A stretch of 64,000 nucleotides of DNA, taken from Lojkania enalia. Its lineage: Eukaryota > Ascomycota > Dothideomycetes > Pleosporales. The first letter of the stretch is position 1, and every line of letters starts with the position of its first letter. Below the pieces are notes generated by a model. It ran no database searches, had not been told where the DNA came from, and saw nothing but the letters and a program-made list of their open reading frames with translations. The position numbers were made by a program, and so were the translations under genes. This document shows positions 35,354-45,770 of this stretch, piece by piece. The stretch lies in assembly GCA_010094045.1 (NCBI GenBank), contig ML986580.1, positions 822,059 through 886,058 on the forward strand, read 5' to 3'.

Positions 35354-36994
35354 GGCAAGCGAGGGAGGGTATATATCTCTTGGGACGATGGGGATGGAAT
35401 TGGGGTATGGATTCTGTTTGCTCACTTTTTACGATGGGCTTTGCGTCGTGGTGGATGGATATATTTTCACGGCCCGGACATGAATTAAGCATGACGTATC
35501 ATCAGACCATCTTTGGGACCACGATCACAGGACGTGGTTTTCGAGGCCTGAAAAGTGTCTTCCTTATAGATAATTTGTATTGCTTCTATGCAGTGCAAGG
35601 ATAAATAGGATGCGAGATAGTTCTGGTGCCTTTTCTATTTTGTAATTGCGAGGTCGATCTTCTCCTCCGAAAGGCCTGAGATAAAGCCATTTCTTGAGCA
35701 ACAACACAGTGCTGTATAACTATTCCACGTGAGATATTTGGCACCGGAGTTTGATTTTAGTCACACCAATGCGGTCGAGATGAACTAGAAAAGATGGGAA
35801 AGAGCGATTGGCATTGTAAAATTCGATCAGCATTCAGGGATCCGCACATGGATACGTGGCCAAGAATAAGCGGATATGGTTGGCCTTTCTATGAGTGAGA
35901 ACACGAGTACGAAGCTAGAAACCGGTACAGAAAGCCATTGTGCAAGCATTGTGCCTCAGGTCTGTGGCTTGCTGTATTTAGGGTGGAATCGACCCGATTG
36001 GAAATTGTGCCCTCTGGCTGTCGAAAGCGTTCTAGTCGGCAAAAGATTCTGATCAAGACAAATTCCCATTCAGGCAAGCTCTAATCTTTTATGGCACGGA
36101 TAACAAATATCCAGTTTTGCTACTGCTGCTGCTGAGGAAACAGGATGCCATCTGCGCAAGATAGCGCGATGATAAAACGAAAGAGGTCGAACGAAGCAGA
36201 AGCGCTTGGCTTGTCGTCTGAAGCTAGTGCCGGGATGTCAACTGGATAGCCACCGAGTAGCACACATACGCTAATCCAAATCAACCACAATTGATGCCAA
36301 ATACAGTCGAACGAGAGAATTTCTTTGCCCAGTTTCTTCTCCTGAATATGTACCAAGTAGCTAGCCACCTTTTCTTTTCCCGCTTTCCGACTTCTGCAAT
36401 ATTCGTACCGCATCGACGGTACCTAATGTGGTCACATGTGAGCGAATTCCACCTGCCGGCATCATCAAATGCCGAGCATACAGTGCTATGGGAGGGGAGC
36501 CTATACCCGCGTGGCCGTTGCCCATATTGTTCAATCTTGCGACTCAGGCAAAAAGACCCTCTGCTATGTCTAAGTCCGTAGCCGGAAATAAGATGCATGC
36601 AAGAAGACAGATTCAGTAAATCGCTCAATGATCATGGACCATGCAGTTTGAAAAATTTCATAGTAATAGATCCTATTCTGTTCGCGAGCTGTGTGAGAGC
36701 TCAGCGTCAAGACTTCAAGCTCCGTCGCGGGCTTATCCTTCCTATGGTATATAGCTGGTTAGAGAATCCAAGCCCGAAAATATAACGCCTCTCCAGAAGA
36801 GCCCCGAAACTTTTGGAGTCAACCAATCCCGATAAACGGCTACGCCAGCATAGCATGGCATGGCGTCATCTTACGCCGATCTATTAAACTCGACAATATG
36901 TAAGTAGTGAAAAAAGTGGGCAAGGGGAATTGAATTATCAGCCCCCCCGCCCAAGTCCTGAAGAGCGAAGGTTGACGTGGAGAGTAGTCTAAGG
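35354..36994. other. 1.6-kb gene-free stretch
   Basis: AT-leaning sequence between the promoter of the hypothetical gene and the 3' end of the ECL1-type gene. Short frames only. A CTGCTGCTGCTG run sits at 36121-36134. No repeat family or RNA recognised. Confidence 0.5.
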
Positions 36995-38019
36995 TTAACG
37001 TGGTGTAGATGCAAACAATTGTTTCAGGCTGCCATTGGCTGGCGACACCGAAGGAACGGGTGTCTTCTTCTCATAAACAATCTCACCCTCAATGGCGCTT
37101 GTCGAGGTGCGAGATACTGCAGCACTTTTCAATGAATATTGCGGCGGACTTGAAGGTGCCGTCGTAGCATGGGTAAATGGAGTAACAAGATCAATGGACC
37201 TAGATCCGTACGACGAGCTATGCGGGTTTGTCCTAGGGGGGAGCGGTCTAGTTGACGGTGTATATGGCAGAGAGAAACTGATCGAAGATGCAGGCGTGTG
37301 CGAAAGGGATGGAGCGGCGCTGAAGGTGGCTTGCGAGGTAGAGGCACGGTTGTATCGGGGTCGATGAAGTCGCACAGTTGTCTCAGCCGTTTGAGCGGCA
37401 GCTTGAAACTGGCGCAAATATCTGGACGCGTCTGAATCCGCTCTATACCGCTCGTCCCCAGACGCGGCGTTATCGTCTGAGGACAATTCTGAGAAGGCGC
37501 ATGATGAGCGCTGAGAACGTGTTGCAGTAGGTGAACGAGGGGGCACGATGTCTTTGAAGTGTAGATCTTCGAAGGAGAAGTTGCTAAACGGCGACACCGG
37601 AACTGATTCGGCCGAGTAGTCAAAGGACTTTTGAGTGTCCTTCTTTCGGCAGCTACGTGAAGGTCAGCAATAACCCAGCGAGCTCGCAAGGGAAGGGCGT
37701 ACCTCTCAGAGCAGTAAAGCACAAGATTGTTCGGGACAATAATTTGTTTTTCGCAGGTAGTGCTATACACGTCATTGGCTATGGCTCAGGCTATAGAATC
37801 TCGGGCGGTTTACCAAAACTGCAAAAAGCTCGCTGCCATCACTTCCTCGTCTTCGAGGTCCTCCTCCTTGTGATGTTGCGCCGCTTTCTGGCCGCCTTTG
37901 CCAACACCGAGGGAGGTAGTCCGTTTTGATGGAAGAGAGGCCGGCTTAGTCGGGCGTGCATGGGCCGGTAGCTGCTTTTTAGTCTGGCTGGATGGACGGC
38001 GAGTATGATTCGTGGCCAT
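36995..38019 (-). CDS. ECL1-family zinc-binding (life-span regulatory) protein
   Basis: Three exons, 5' to 3' on minus: 38019-37814, 37762-37703 (60 nt), 37652-36995; 924 nt, 307 residues. The joined sequence has the ECL1/2/3 zinc signature: FCTTCEKQI then LYCSESCRKKD, i.e. CxxC...CxxxC, assembled only after splicing across two junctions. A Ser/Pro-rich region follows (VSPFSNFSFEDLHFKDIVPP) and a conserved-looking tail ending LKQLFASTPR. The N-terminus is a basic ~60-residue extension (MATNHTRRPSSQTKKQLPAH). In fission yeast Ecl proteins extend chronological lifespan and respond to zinc or sulfur limitation. Family call is from the cysteine motif and general architecture. Confidence 0.82.
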
Positions 38020-39701
38020 TGAGCTTGATTGGAAAGACGGTGAGAATTAATAGCCTGGCGGATGGTTGGGGCACGGGGCAGCTGGCAAATCTGGCGTACA
38101 CGGTGACAGGCCAGGTTGGAGAACGATCCTGCCAGGAAGGACAGCGGAGGCGGAGAGGCGGTGACACAGCCGCCGCGGCGGTATGGAGGGCTGGAAGCCG
38201 ATATGACGGAGACGCGCTTTGTTCAGAGTCTTATCGCAATCCCCTGCGCGCGATAGTTTAGCCAGGAACGGCGGCACTACTACGACCCAAGGCGTTATTA
38301 GTACTATTGCACCATTAGATAGCCATATCAAGCCCTGCCGCAGCCATACAAAGCGGGCGGCGAGCAGCGCGTGAAACGACACAAGGGCCGGATGGGATAT
38401 GAGAATGCAGACTCACAGGCTGACGGAGCAGCAGCGTGCGACGCCGGAAGGCAGGGCGGGCAGCGACCGCAATAGTATTTTGATGGGGGGAAGCACTGCA
38501 GGCGCACCAGGCGGCCAGGGATGGGCGGAGCGATAAGCTCTGACGGACCTTGACGTTGGTCGTCGCCGTCGCAAGAGCCGCGCTTTTCCTGTGCGGTCGC
38601 GGCTTGTGGCGGCACTCTGTCGAGCGAAGACGGAGGGGAGGAGAGGCTGAAGCAGCGAGGGGACGAGGGCAAGAAGAAGTACGGGGACGGCACAGAGTTC
38701 TGCTCGGGCCAGTAACGCTGACAAGATAGCCAAGTGCTTCCAGAAACGCTGGCTGCCCACGCGGAGGGCCCGTCTATAAGTACCCGTGGACTGTATGGGC
38801 GTCCGCGATAAAAAGGCGTGATAAGCGGGGTGGGGAATCGCTGAGGACTGCGATTGCGAGCTTCATCGTCGGCGCACGCCATCACCGTGGTCGAACGCGA
38901 ATTGGCCGGTGACTCAGCGGCTAGGGGTCGCAGTGAGGCCGGGGGCGATCCGTTGCTAGTTGCTCTGCCCTAGGGCTCTCTCTATCGTGCCTGGCCATCA
39001 CGGTGTGCTGCCCGTCCTGCTTGTCTCGCACGCCATGTGACGAATCACGGCCGCGCGCTCCATCCACGGGCGTTTGCCGAGGGGTAAGGTCCACGCTCGG
39101 CGGCTTGACTGATTGCGGGGTACTACAGCACAACACGTCTCGCATTCGCCCGCCGCGACTCTGGGCTGAGCACCCGAGTATACAGACCCGTCCACGCTTC
39201 CACTGGCTGCTCGCCCTCTCCTCCCGCAGCAACGTCCAGGCTACGGTCGAGCCAAACAACGCCGGCCTCCTCGTCTCGGCACGCCATTGTCGGCCAGCTG
39301 CACTGCTTCTGCTGCCTTCTGCTGCGTCCCGTTTTAGGTAACGAAAATGTCTCGACGCAAGCAATTCCCTCAAGTCTGCAGCAGCCCTCGCCAGTCGGGT
39401 GCTAGGACCTGGCCCATCGGTCTAGAGCGCAGTCTGGGATTCGCGAGCCCCCGTCCGGCAGCTAGCCGCACAACTGAGGCTCCATAATTTTGCAATGGGT
39501 CTAGCAAGCCGAAAATACTGGCCAATGCCTACATCAGAACAATGCACCCGTTTCCTGTCGTTCATCAAGGGCCCCAAATTCTGACGTATCAATTCGAAAC
39601 GGACCTCAGGGTGTCTAAGGTAGTGTAGCCTCCAGATATATGGGTCCATGACGGCAATCAAGGCCAACGCGTGTCGCCCGAGCAACGTGATGCTGAGACG
39701 G
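38020..39701. other. GC-rich upstream region of the ECL1-type gene
   Basis: About 1.7 kb, noticeably GC-rich between 38100 and 39300, with frames open on both strands because of base composition. At 39349 an ATG follows a pyrimidine-rich leader (MSRRKQFPQVC...), but the frame has no recognisable continuation. I interpret most of it as promoter and long leader DNA. Confidence 0.4.
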
Positions 39702-41034
39702 TTAGAAAGGAAACAGGTCTCGAGGCCTTTGAGGCCTGCTTATTCGCCAAATCTGAATTGGAGTTGCTGTAGGGTAGAAAGGTCCGTCCTGGACATGTCT
39801 GGGGACTGGTGCGAAGTCGACTAGCTCCGATTTGAACCCGTATCGTCCTACCCCACAATAGTCAGCTCACAGTCAGGGCATTTCGTAAATCCTGCAAACA
39901 GAGGATCACGACGGAGACGCACTACACGCCGTCTGAAACGTCTCGAATGTCTGGTCATTGCGTATTGTTGCCGCAATAAACACTTGCAGACTTGAGTTCA
40001 GATCCATAAATTCCCTCAACGTGGATACTAGAGATGGAATAACCGATCTATCGTAAGTCTAAGAAAGTGAGCACAACTTCTGAGAGCTGTCAGTAAGTGC
40101 TTATGGGGGAGCTTACGACGTCTGCACCAAGCACCACATCGGGTACTTCCATACCGTAGTCTTCCGCAAAAGACCTTCCATCGACCGGCCATCCCCATTT
40201 GAGGGCAGCTGTCTGCACAATTGGATGAGATAAGTCACTTGTGTCCTGTCCATTAAGGAAGACGTTTGTTTTGATGGCATCTACTACAGCCTCGTCGCCG
40301 TCTGTAGCCACAATTCCGGACACACCTAGATATTTTGCACAGAGGATGGAGAGCATACCAGTTCCTGCTCCGAGCTCGAAGATTTTCTTGCCTTGGACAA
40401 TTTGTCGGCCCTGCTGAGAGACGAGGAAAGCCCCTAGGAGTAATGCAGCCTCCCATGTCCGAAGTCCCGTCGTCCCAGATGATGAGATCACCGATCTAGA
40501 CTCGAGCAGAGTGACCGTATATTCTCCGAATGTCCTGTCATTAGTGGAGTGGAGTGGATAGGAGTACGTCACATATGCTTTTTGTTGAGCAGATGCGGAT
40601 TCCGACGGTAGATTTGAACTGAGTAGAGAAGCCAAAGCGGTCATTAGATCATCTAAAATATCCTATCCATACAGGACAGTCTAAAGGTTAGTAACGTTCT
40701 GAAAAGGGAAAAGTTTGTCATCACAGGTGACAGGTAGCCTCGTGGATGGCAGCACCCTCGGGCATGAGAGGAAAAACCATACATCTTCCTCGGGGTCTTT
40801 CATCGACTCTTCGAGTTTTGAGATAAGAAGTTTGAGAACACGCAGTCGATAACGGTCTGGTGGAAGATAAGGAATGTTGTTTACGTCGAAAAGACAGCGG
40901 AAAGCCCATGACTGGATACTGGGCGCCTTAAGAATATGAGCATCAGGCCAGAATAACTGCGTCGGTTCAACCAGCTGCAAATATTGCCGACGCAGGACTG
41001 ATAGTTTCGATAGAGCATCTGGGTCTGAGTCCAT
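39702..41034 (-). CDS. EFM3: Protein-lysine N-methyltransferase, EFM3 / FAM86 type
   Basis: Four exons, 5' to 3' on minus: 41034-40783, 40662-40117, 40058-39923, 39847-39702; 1080 nt, 359 residues. The N-terminal FAM86 region begins MDSDPDALSKLSVLRRQYLQ. Rossmann SAM-binding motif I is ELGAGTG at residues 180-186, followed by ILCAKYLGVSGIVATDGDEA. The acidic post-motif VVLGADV joins TYDRSVIPSLVSTL across intron 3. The last exon gives RYGFKSELVDFAPVPRHV and ends TPIQIWRISRPQRP. Efm3 methylates a lysine of translation elongation factor 2 in yeast. Without the final 75-nt intron the frame would stop early, so that junction matters for the C-terminal strand. Confidence 0.88.
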
Positions 41035-41576
41035 GGCAGCGGTGCAGAAAGGAGAAAGTGAAGTTTTTGGCGGAGGCAAATTTTGTAGGAGAGTGATGAG
41101 TAACTAATTACTGCCGGAATTTCGCAATAACGTCAAAAGTTTCCTTCCAATCACTGAAGTTGCTAACGCCTTTATCTCAGATCATGCCCATATTATTTAG
41201 CCAAACGAGAAGCAAATAGAGAAATATTATTTCCTTGGTGAAGTGCAAACCTCGAGCTTCGCAAACTTCCAAAGTCAAGATGGTACATGGGTGTCCCCTA
41301 TGGACTAGTCACGTGCAGCCCCACCAATTTTACGCGAGGCGCCAAGCCCGCACGAGAAATTCGATTTGGCCGTCGAAAACCTCCATTGACGGCGGCATCC
41401 TGCGACCTCACCACCACATCGCCATCAGCTAACCGAGCAGGATCGTTCTTTAGGTACGCACTCACTACTCAACTATAATTCACATATATCGCAAAAACGT
41501 TCGCGGTCCATTCCCTCCTCCGCTCATAAACCTAACATCTCTATTGCATTCAGGTCAACTTATACAATCCTCCAAT
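41035..41576. promoter_or_regulatory. Divergent EFM3 / eS24 promoter and eS24 leader
   Basis: 542 bp between divergent ATGs. The eS24 side contains a probable 5'-leader intron (41454-41553) and pyrimidine-rich leader sequence. Confidence 0.55.
41454..41553 (+). other. Probable 5'-UTR intron of eS24
   Basis: Donor GTACGC after TTCTTTAG, branch-like CCTAAC at 41531-41536, acceptor TTCAG at 41549-41553; length 100 nt. It ends 23 nt before the start codon. Leader introns are common in fungal ribosomal protein genes. Confidence 0.65.
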
Positions 41577-42138
41577 ATGGCCGATTCGCAGGTTACTCTG
41601 CGCACGCGCAAATTTATCCGAAACCCTCTCCTCGGTCGTCGTCAGATGGTTGTGTAAGTGCTGGGAACAGAATGGGCCATAATATGCCATCCGATGGGAA
41701 TCTGACAGTGACACGCAGCGACGTCCTCCACCCCAACCGTGCCAACGTCTCCAAGGATGAGCTCCGCGAGAAGCTCGGTCAGCTCTACAAAGCCAAGAAG
41801 GATGATGTCTCCGTCTTCGGATTCAGGACACAGTATGGTGGTGGCAAGTCCACCGGTTTCGCCCTCATCTACGATAGTCCCGAAGCCATGAAGAAATTCG
41901 AACCCCACTACAGGCTCGTGAGGTACGGAATGGCCTCCAAGATTGAGAAGGCCAGCAGGCAACAGCGTACGTCGACTCCATTCTGGTTCAAAGTGCGCTT
42001 GGGATGTTTAGGGGCATTCTTGGGAGGGACGAATCACGGACTCGTACTGACGGACGAACAGGCAAGCAGCGCAAGAACAGGTCGAAGGAGTTTCGGGGTA
42101 CGGCCAAGACCAAGGGCGGAAAGAAGGACAAGAAATAA
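41577..42138 (+). CDS. RPS24: 40S ribosomal protein eS24 (S24)
   Basis: Three exons: 41577-41653, 41719-41966, 42062-42138; 402 nt, 133 residues, the usual eS24 length. Sequence starts [20 protein letters not shown], then [40 protein letters not shown] and a basic tail ending GGKKDKK. Component of the small ribosomal subunit, needed for pre-18S processing. Divergent from EFM3, whose target is also part of the translation machinery. Confidence 0.97.
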
Positions 42139-42742
42139 GCGGATCTTACGGTATCTGGTGGAAGTAGTCTTTGTGGCGACGGATTCACCACGGGGGTTTC
42201 TGTTTGGAATTGCAGCGGGCATCGTGTACAGCTACAGACGCCTGAAAAGCTCTTGCAGATGGGGATGGAATGGCAAGATGGATGGCGTTTGAGATTCATT
42301 GTCGGCTAACCATCAATGCATATTATGGACCTTTCGATTCCTTAACTTTTTTTGCTCTCATGGTCTGCAATCATGCTACGCGCCCAGCCTTACTGCTACA
42401 CTCTGGCTGCTATCCGTCTATCTTTCTCAATTTTTGTCCCCGAAAATCGCACGTCTTCTCTCACTACCCAACGCGTCCTGTCATTGGCCTTGCGACCGTT
42501 TTAACTTAGTCGCCTGATTCCGTCTCATAACCTCTCTGCCCACCTCTCAGACAAACCAAATAACCCGAACTCCAGACCACACAACACCTATCTCCCACTA
42601 TCCTGCCCCTAGCAGCCCTCACACTTTCCCCATTCCTCTCTCCCTCTGCCACAAAACCTTCTTGATCCCACCCCTACACGTCCACGCAACCACACTCTCG
42701 CCGCGCCACCCAGCACCATTTTCGCCCTCAGATCATCTAAAA
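42139..42742. promoter_or_regulatory. Pyrimidine-rich leader upstream of the micropeptide candidate
   Basis: The stretch 42520-42740 is strongly C/T/A-rich with few G, like leaders of highly expressed fungal genes, and leads directly into the ATG at 42743. The 5' part is the eS24 3'-flank. No other gene seen. Confidence 0.45.
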
Positions 42743-42897
42743 ATGTCATCATGGTCTAACCTTATTTATCTACTCTGCTACTATGTATGTAAGTACCACA
42801 TATGCATCCCACGATCCTTCGCCAGAAGCATAGCTTAGTTTGACAACATGGCGGTGCCGCTCAGGTGGTCGGTTTGCTTCTCATCCGTTGTTTTTAA
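42743..42897 (+). CDS. Candidate spliced micropeptide, 24 residues, hydrophobic
   Basis: The ATG at 42743 has an A-rich Kozak-like context. Exon 1 (42743-42784) encodes MSSWSNLIYLLCYY. A consensus donor GTATGT at 42785 and an acceptor CTCAG at 42860-42864 allow an 80-nt intron in phase 0. Exon 2 (42865-42897) encodes VVGLLLIRCF and a stop. The product would be a single membrane helix. Unspliced, the frame runs 18 more codons to a TAG. I recognise no family. Support is splice signals, leader composition and hydrophobicity only; it could instead be an upstream frame of a non-coding transcript. Confidence 0.3.
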
Positions 42898-43619
42898 CTA
42901 CAATTGGTGGGACTTTTGGGGCTGGACAAGCTTGGTCTTAGCAGTTTGGAGGGGTTTGGGAGAAGCCGGGTGTGGTGCGGTTTGTTGACGGACGGGTATG
43001 TCTCGGACGGAAGCGGGCACATTCACAAGGACACAAACCCATCCCATCCGCCCAATAGCTATTCGAGTATTCTGAAAGCGAGGCATAGCAACGCATCTCC
43101 GTAGCACAGGTTTAGACGCTAGCTGGAAACTAGGAATGACTAATTGATTCATGCGAGTACCTAGGTAGCTTGTCAGTCAGCCTTGCACGCTTCCCTCCGC
43201 ATTTGCTCTCGCGATGGGAAAAAGGGAAAGGCGCCGGACATGCATCCAGACCACCGGACCCGGGATACGGGGATCGTAGACATGTACAAGTGTTCTCTCG
43301 CAACTAAGCGAGAAGGCTCAATTGGAAGTCCCGGCTCTTCGATCCTTCAGGATCCACCGCGTGAACCCAACAGACGTGGACCATATATGATTGGGAACCC
43401 TTTCTACGCCTGCCTACTTGCTTGATTGATTAATTGCAGGATAGACTAGAGCTACCACCGTGATCAGAAACATCGTTACTATTTATACAAGTATTGGATT
43501 TGGTAGCAATGCGGGTAGTTGTAATCGTCTACACAACTACAGCTCGGACCTCGAACCGTGGTATGCCACGCATGCTATGGTATCCGCAAGCCATAGAGCC
43601 TTTGGTTAGAAACCATGTA
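42898..43619. other. Intergenic
   Basis: About 720 bp; presumed 3' sequence of the micropeptide transcript and 3'-flank of YL1. No supported gene. Confidence 0.45.
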
Positions 43620-45770
43620 TCATTGAGCTACAGCACTTTCCCGCTTCACACTATCATTATTACCCGTAGTCCGCGCCGCGGCGCCCGCAGGCCCATTCGT
43701 TGCCGCAGTCTCGCCGCTCTGCGTCATCACTGGCGCGCCTTCGCCAATCGCCTGATTCACCACAGGCTTGGGCGCCTCCAAAAACCTCTTAGGGACACCA
43801 GTAACAGGCCTTACACCGAATCCAGCCCTAGGTCGCAGTCCGCCCGCACCCACACTTCCCTTCGGAGGCGGAGGTTTAGCGCCAACATAACATCCCAAGC
43901 TCCCACACCAGACAAATCTGCCCTCCACGACCCCTCTTATGACGCTAAAAGCCCTTGCATCGCGGTACGGGATCCCGGTCCCAGGATCCCTATACCTTGC
44001 AATCGTGTTAGTGACTGCACAGAGTTCTTTCTTAGGTCCTTTTAATATAGCTTCTCTCTCCTTCTTCGTCTTCGGTGCATTGAGCATCGACGTGACGAAA
44101 GTGGTTGCATCTGCAAGGCTCCAGTTGAACAAGGTAGATGAAAGCTGTATAAGGGCTGATCGGTCCTTTTCTTTCAGCATAGATGATACGGTCCGAGATC
44201 TAGTGGGGCCCGGATCGTCGAGTTGAGGGAATGAGGTTAGAATTAAGAGGTTACGGAGAGCGCGGCGGATAATTTTGCGGTGCGGGGGTTTAGGCGGAGG
44301 AGGAGGGGGTTGGATTTGATTTAGAAGATTTTGAGGATCGACCGTGCCCTGCTCAAAGGGAGGGTCTGATAGAGAGGGATGAGGTTGCGAGAATGGAGAT
44401 TGAGCGGGGAGTTCGTGTGGGTTCGGAAATGGAGATTGGGAGAATGGCGTTTGCGACTGTTGAGAAAGTACAGGTTTGGATGGCGATTGTATTTGCGGTT
44501 GAGAAGTATGAGATGGAGGTTGCGATGTATCGACAGGATTCCCTTGTGTATATTGCTCTATTCCGAAGGGGAAAGGCTCTGGATTTTGTGGAGGAACAAA
44601 CATGATACTGCTTGGGTATGGCATACTATGAGAGCCTACTGAGGGATTTTGCGGCGCTTGTGTATTTTGTATTGGTTGTTCTTGGGAGGTGGGTACAGCT
44701 TGTGGTGGACTTGGACCGGCCTTCACCTGGCTAGGAGAAGGAATATTGTTTTCTACGTTATTCTCTTTCTGCGGCGCTTGAACTTCGTCCAGAGCGCTAG
44801 ACCGAGGGTTCTGAGACTCGGATGCTGGAGGGATGTCCTTGTTCAGCTTCTCATCTAGCTCCTCTAATTTGGGAGCATCTTTGCCAGTAAACTTGAGTTT
44901 ATCATCTACCCAGATCGCAGGACCGCTATAATATCGAATGAATGGGCCTTCAATTTGTCGATTCTTAAGAGCATCAAGCTTGGCCTGCCTTTCAGCAGCT
45001 CTCTGCTCCTCGGCTTCTTCCCACCTGTGGAGGCTTCTGCTATTCACTCGTTCTACCCGGGCAGCCTCAGCAAGTCGCTCTAATTGAGAGACAGGCTTAG
45101 GCTCATCCTTTGCCTTGCGGGCCTCGGCAGCCTTCATCATGGCTAGCGTATCATCCCTCTTCCTGTCCTTCTCCTTTAGCTTTGCCATGGTAGTCTCCTT
45201 GTTCGCCACCGTCTGCCGGCGCGAAGACATGCGTGTTGGCCCGTCTTCTGGGGTGGGAATCCATGATGCCCTCTCTGATTTCTTTTTCGGTCGAGGCACA
45301 GGAGCTGATTGTGAATCTGTAGAAGGAACATTAAGTTTGACTCTCTTCCGTGCCGCGGTGAGTCGCGCGGCGAATGGGTTGGTGGCTGCCTTGCGCTTCT
45401 TGTTCCGCTCCTGGCGTTCTACCCTACGCAGCTCCTTCTCCCCAGCCTCGTCGTCGCCACCGTCGTCTTCCTCCTCCGACGATGAAGAGTCCATGTTATA
45501 GTCATCCTGGTTGTTTGCCTCCTCCCCTACAAACTCCTCCTCGTTTGGCGCTTCTTCCCACTCCTCACCCCATTGCTCTTCTTCATCTGCTGTCTGGGCG
45601 AGGAGTGTCGACATGCGGTTGCCCGCGTTTGCTCTCCTCGTGCGCGAAACGACCATGAGGTCTGCTTGCGCGTCCCCCTCACTCTCGGCCTCTGACTCAG
45701 ACGCGCGCTCGTCATCATCAGATGATGATCGATGTTCTACCTCCATGGGCTCGGCAGGACTAGTCGACAT
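43620..45770 (-). CDS. SWC2: SWR1-complex subunit SWC2 / YL1 (VPS72), H2A.Z chaperone
   Basis: Single exon, 716 residues. The N-terminal YL1 domain has an acidic H2A.Z-binding region (MSTSPAEPMEVEHRSSSDDD, RTRRANAGNRMSTLL, then EEQWGEEWEEAPNEEEFVGE) and a basic block (KKRKAATNPFAARLTAARKR). Coiled-coil charged sequence follows to about residue 290 (FIRYYSGPAIWVDD). A long Pro/Gln/Ser linker precedes the C-terminal YL1_C domain (KIIRRALRNLLILTSFPQLD, then TNTIARYRDPGTGIPYRDAR and FSVIRGVVEGRFVW). Swc2 hands H2A.Z-H2B to SWR1 and helps bind nucleosome-free DNA. The proline/glutamine linker is longer than in yeast. Confidence 0.94.
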   Translation of the reverse strand: MSTSPAEPMEVEHRSSSDDDERASESEAESEGDAQADLMVVSRTRRANAGNRMSTLLAQTADEEEQWGEEWEEAPNEEEFVGEEANNQDDYNMDSSSSEEEDDGGDDEAGEKELRRVERQERNKKRKAATNPFAARLTAARKRVKLNVPSTDSQSAPVPRPKKKSERASWIPTPEDGPTRMSSRRQTVANKETTMAKLKEKDRKRDDTLAMMKAAEARKAKDEPKPVSQLERLAEAARVERVNSRSLHRWEEAEEQRAAERQAKLDALKNRQIEGPFIRYYSGPAIWVDDKLKFTGKDAPKLEELDEKLNKDIPPASESQNPRSSALDEVQAPQKENNVENNIPSPSQVKAGPSPPQAVPTSQEQPIQNTQAPQNPSVGSHSMPYPSSIMFVPPQNPEPFPFGIEQYTQGNPVDTSQPPSHTSQPQIQSPSKPVLSQQSQTPFSQSPFPNPHELPAQSPFSQPHPSLSDPPFEQGTVDPQNLLNQIQPPPPPPKPPHRKIIRRALRNLLILTSFPQLDDPGPTRSRTVSSMLKEKDRSALIQLSSTLFNWSLADATTFVTSMLNAPKTKKEREAILKGPKKELCAVTNTIARYRDPGTGIPYRDARAFSVIRGVVEGRFVWCGSLGCYVGAKPPPPKGSVGAGGLRPRAGFGVRPVTGVPKRFLEAPKPVVNQAIGEGAPVMTQSGETAATNGPAGAAARTTGNNDSVKRESAVAQ

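Noticed and set aside
34555..35488. Plus-strand frames opposite the hypothetical gene
   Set aside because: Their Pro/Thr- or Gly-rich composition mirrors the minus-strand frame; taken as shadows.
38328..38885. Long minus-strand frame of 185 codons
   Set aside because: Lies in GC-rich DNA where several frames are open on both strands; no domain or splice context.
39820..39860. GGGTTCAAATC on the minus strand resembling a tRNA T-arm
   Set aside because: The flanking stem does not pair, and the sequence is explained by the last exon of the EFM3 gene.
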